A stretch of 6,353 nt of DNA, taken from an uncultured Muribaculaceae bacterium. Its GTDB lineage: Bacteria > Bacteroidota > Bacteroidia > Bacteroidales > Muribaculaceae. The stretch covers positions 1 to 6,353 of the forward strand of contig CAJUAR010000105.1 in the NCBI GenBank assembly GCA_910584495.1, in the 5' to 3' direction. Positions within the stretch are counted from its first letter, which is position 1, and every line of letters starts with the position of its first letter. Under the pieces are notes generated by a model. It was not told where the DNA came from. It did not search any database and saw only the letters and a program-made list of their open reading frames with translations. Shown here in pieces: positions 5,869-6,353 of this stretch. The translations under genes were made by a program, and so were the position numbers.

Positions 5869-6211
5869 GAATGAACCGAGCCTGATTGAAAATCTTGTCG
5901 GAAAGTGGAAATACGACAGCGAATATGATAAAATTGATGGAAAATGGACAATGTACAGGAAATATAGCAAGGAATATGATAACCTTAAGGAGGATGGCTC
6001 CTTTACATCGATGTTCATCGACAGCCTCGACGGGAATTGGGCCATCGACAGCCGGAAACAACTGCTTGTCATGGATATAGGGATAGGGGAATTTTCGATG
6101 AAGTTCTGCCTGAAAGGAGACACCCTCATCCTGTCTTCGGACCGCCCCTTCGACTATCTGACAGGCGAAAGAGAAGACGATAATTATAGATATGAGTTAG
6201 TTAGGAAGTAG
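5789..6211 (+). CDS. Hypothetical lipocalin-like protein, probably the C-terminal part of the broken gene
   Basis: This open frame of 140 codons starts at ATG 5789, but the first ~25 codons overlap the remnant above in another frame and may be non-native. The rest looks like a small beta-barrel domain: LVGKWKYDSE (36-45), NLKEDGSFTS (65-74), GNWAIDSRKQLLVMDIG (from 82), FCLKGDTLILSS and a C-terminal YRYELVRK. The GKW / DGSF / GNW-I spacing is the pattern of lipocalin-like 'response' domains in Bacteroidota proteins. There is no signal peptide of its own, and no Shine-Dalgarno or promoter at 5789. I therefore think it was the exported or cytoplasmic C-terminal domain behind the membrane helix of the upstream fragment. 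Independent translation as a small protein cannot be excluded. Function unknown. Confidence 0.5.
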   Translation: MSVSTNFNPDTGNKINGKFVFLMMRVENEPSLIENLVGKWKYDSEYDKIDGKWTMYRKYSKEYDNLKEDGSFTSMFIDSLDGNWAIDSRKQLLVMDIGIGEFSMKFCLKGDTLILSSDRPFDYLTGEREDDNYRYELVRK

Positions 6212-6246
6212 GCAATTGATTTTGCCACGTTAAAAAGTATTAAATA

Positions 6247-6278
6247 CTTGCACAACTCGTTTTTTGCTTGTAACTTTG
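6247..6278 (+). promoter_or_regulatory. Bacteroidota-type promoter of the tRNA-Arg gene
   Basis: CTTG (6247-6250), a 20-base spacer and TAACTTTG (6271-6278) match the TTTG / TAnnTTTG consensus with one mismatch. The tRNA begins 21 bases after the -7 element. A 15-base palindrome, AAGTATT-A-AATACTT (6235-6249), overlaps the -33 element. Confidence 0.8.
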
Positions 6279-6298
6279 CACTCGCAAAAGCAAAGCAA

Positions 6299-6353
6299 GG
6301 CTCATTAGCTCAACTGAATAGAGCATCTGACTACGGATCAGAAGGTTACAGGT
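6299..6353 (+). tRNA. tRNA-Arg (anticodon ACG), 5' part, cut by the window edge
   Basis: The cloverleaf can be followed from the 5' end. The acceptor strand is GGCTCAT (6299-6305), followed by TA. The D stem is GCTC (6308-6311) with GAGC (6321-6324). The anticodon stem is TCTGA (6326-6330) with TCAGA (6338-6342), around the loop CTACGGA, so the anticodon ACG is at 6333-6335. A five-base variable loop AGGTT and the first T-arm bases ACAGGT follow. ACG (wobble A, normally converted to inosine) reads CGU, CGC and CGA arginine codons. The D loop has GA where GG is usual at positions 18-19, a variant I associate with some arginine tRNAs. The 3' T arm and acceptor strand lie outside the window. Confidence 0.95.

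Noticed and set aside
5578..6129. Minus-strand open frame of 183 codons opposite the broken gene
   Set aside because: Ser/Phe/Leu-rich sequence with no domain pattern; the plus strand carries recognisable membrane-helix and lipocalin-like segments over the same bases.

Overview
The window looks like chromosome of a Bacteroidales gut-type anaerobe. Four things point there: promoters of the Bacteroidota type (TTTG or CTTG, about 20 bases, then TAnnTTTG) in front of rpsA and the tRNA; almost no Shine-Dalgarno sequences; a bacterial serine palmitoyltransferase of the Bacteroides/Porphyromonas type; and several Sec or lipoprotein signal peptides on small extracytoplasmic proteins. The roughly balanced base composition would suit a Muribaculaceae-like member, but this is inference and no 16S or marker phylogeny is available here.

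Layout: 1-151 (minus) is the 5' end of rpsA (ribosomal protein S1), running off the left edge, with a clear promoter at 218-249 and a possible 5'-terminal leader hairpin. The divergent intergenic region to 500 holds no convincing gene, but contains the -7 element and a GC-rich leader hairpin of the next gene. 501-1688 (plus) is spt, the first enzyme of sphingolipid synthesis. It is followed 26 bases later by a rubrerythrin of the 'reverse' type (rubredoxin domain first, then the diiron four-helix domain; 1715-2266). A hairpin with a T-run at 2291-2324 probably ends this unit.

2332-5536 (plus) encodes three exported proteins in a row with short gaps: a CE1/PHB-depolymerase-like serine esterase with a signal peptide, a probable lipoprotein with an ASH-like beta-sandwich followed by a right-handed beta-helix, and a lipoprotein with an RsiV-like DUF3298 domain. 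They look like one cell-envelope transcription unit. No SusC/SusD pair, sulfatase or glycosidase is present, so a polysaccharide-utilisation role cannot be claimed.

5611-6211 carries what looks like a decaying gene. A membrane-anchor N-terminus is interrupted by an in-frame amber codon and then runs out of frame, while a lipocalin-like C-terminal part stays open in another frame. A 28-base imperfect inverted repeat lies directly in front of its start codon and overlaps a -7-like element. The window ends in the first 55 bases of a tRNA-Arg(ACG) gene with a good Bacteroidota promoter.

I see no CRISPR array, insertion sequence, phage or defence system. The items most worth a second look are the decayed gene with its inverted repeat, the leader hairpins of rpsA and spt, and the uncharacterised envelope gene trio.
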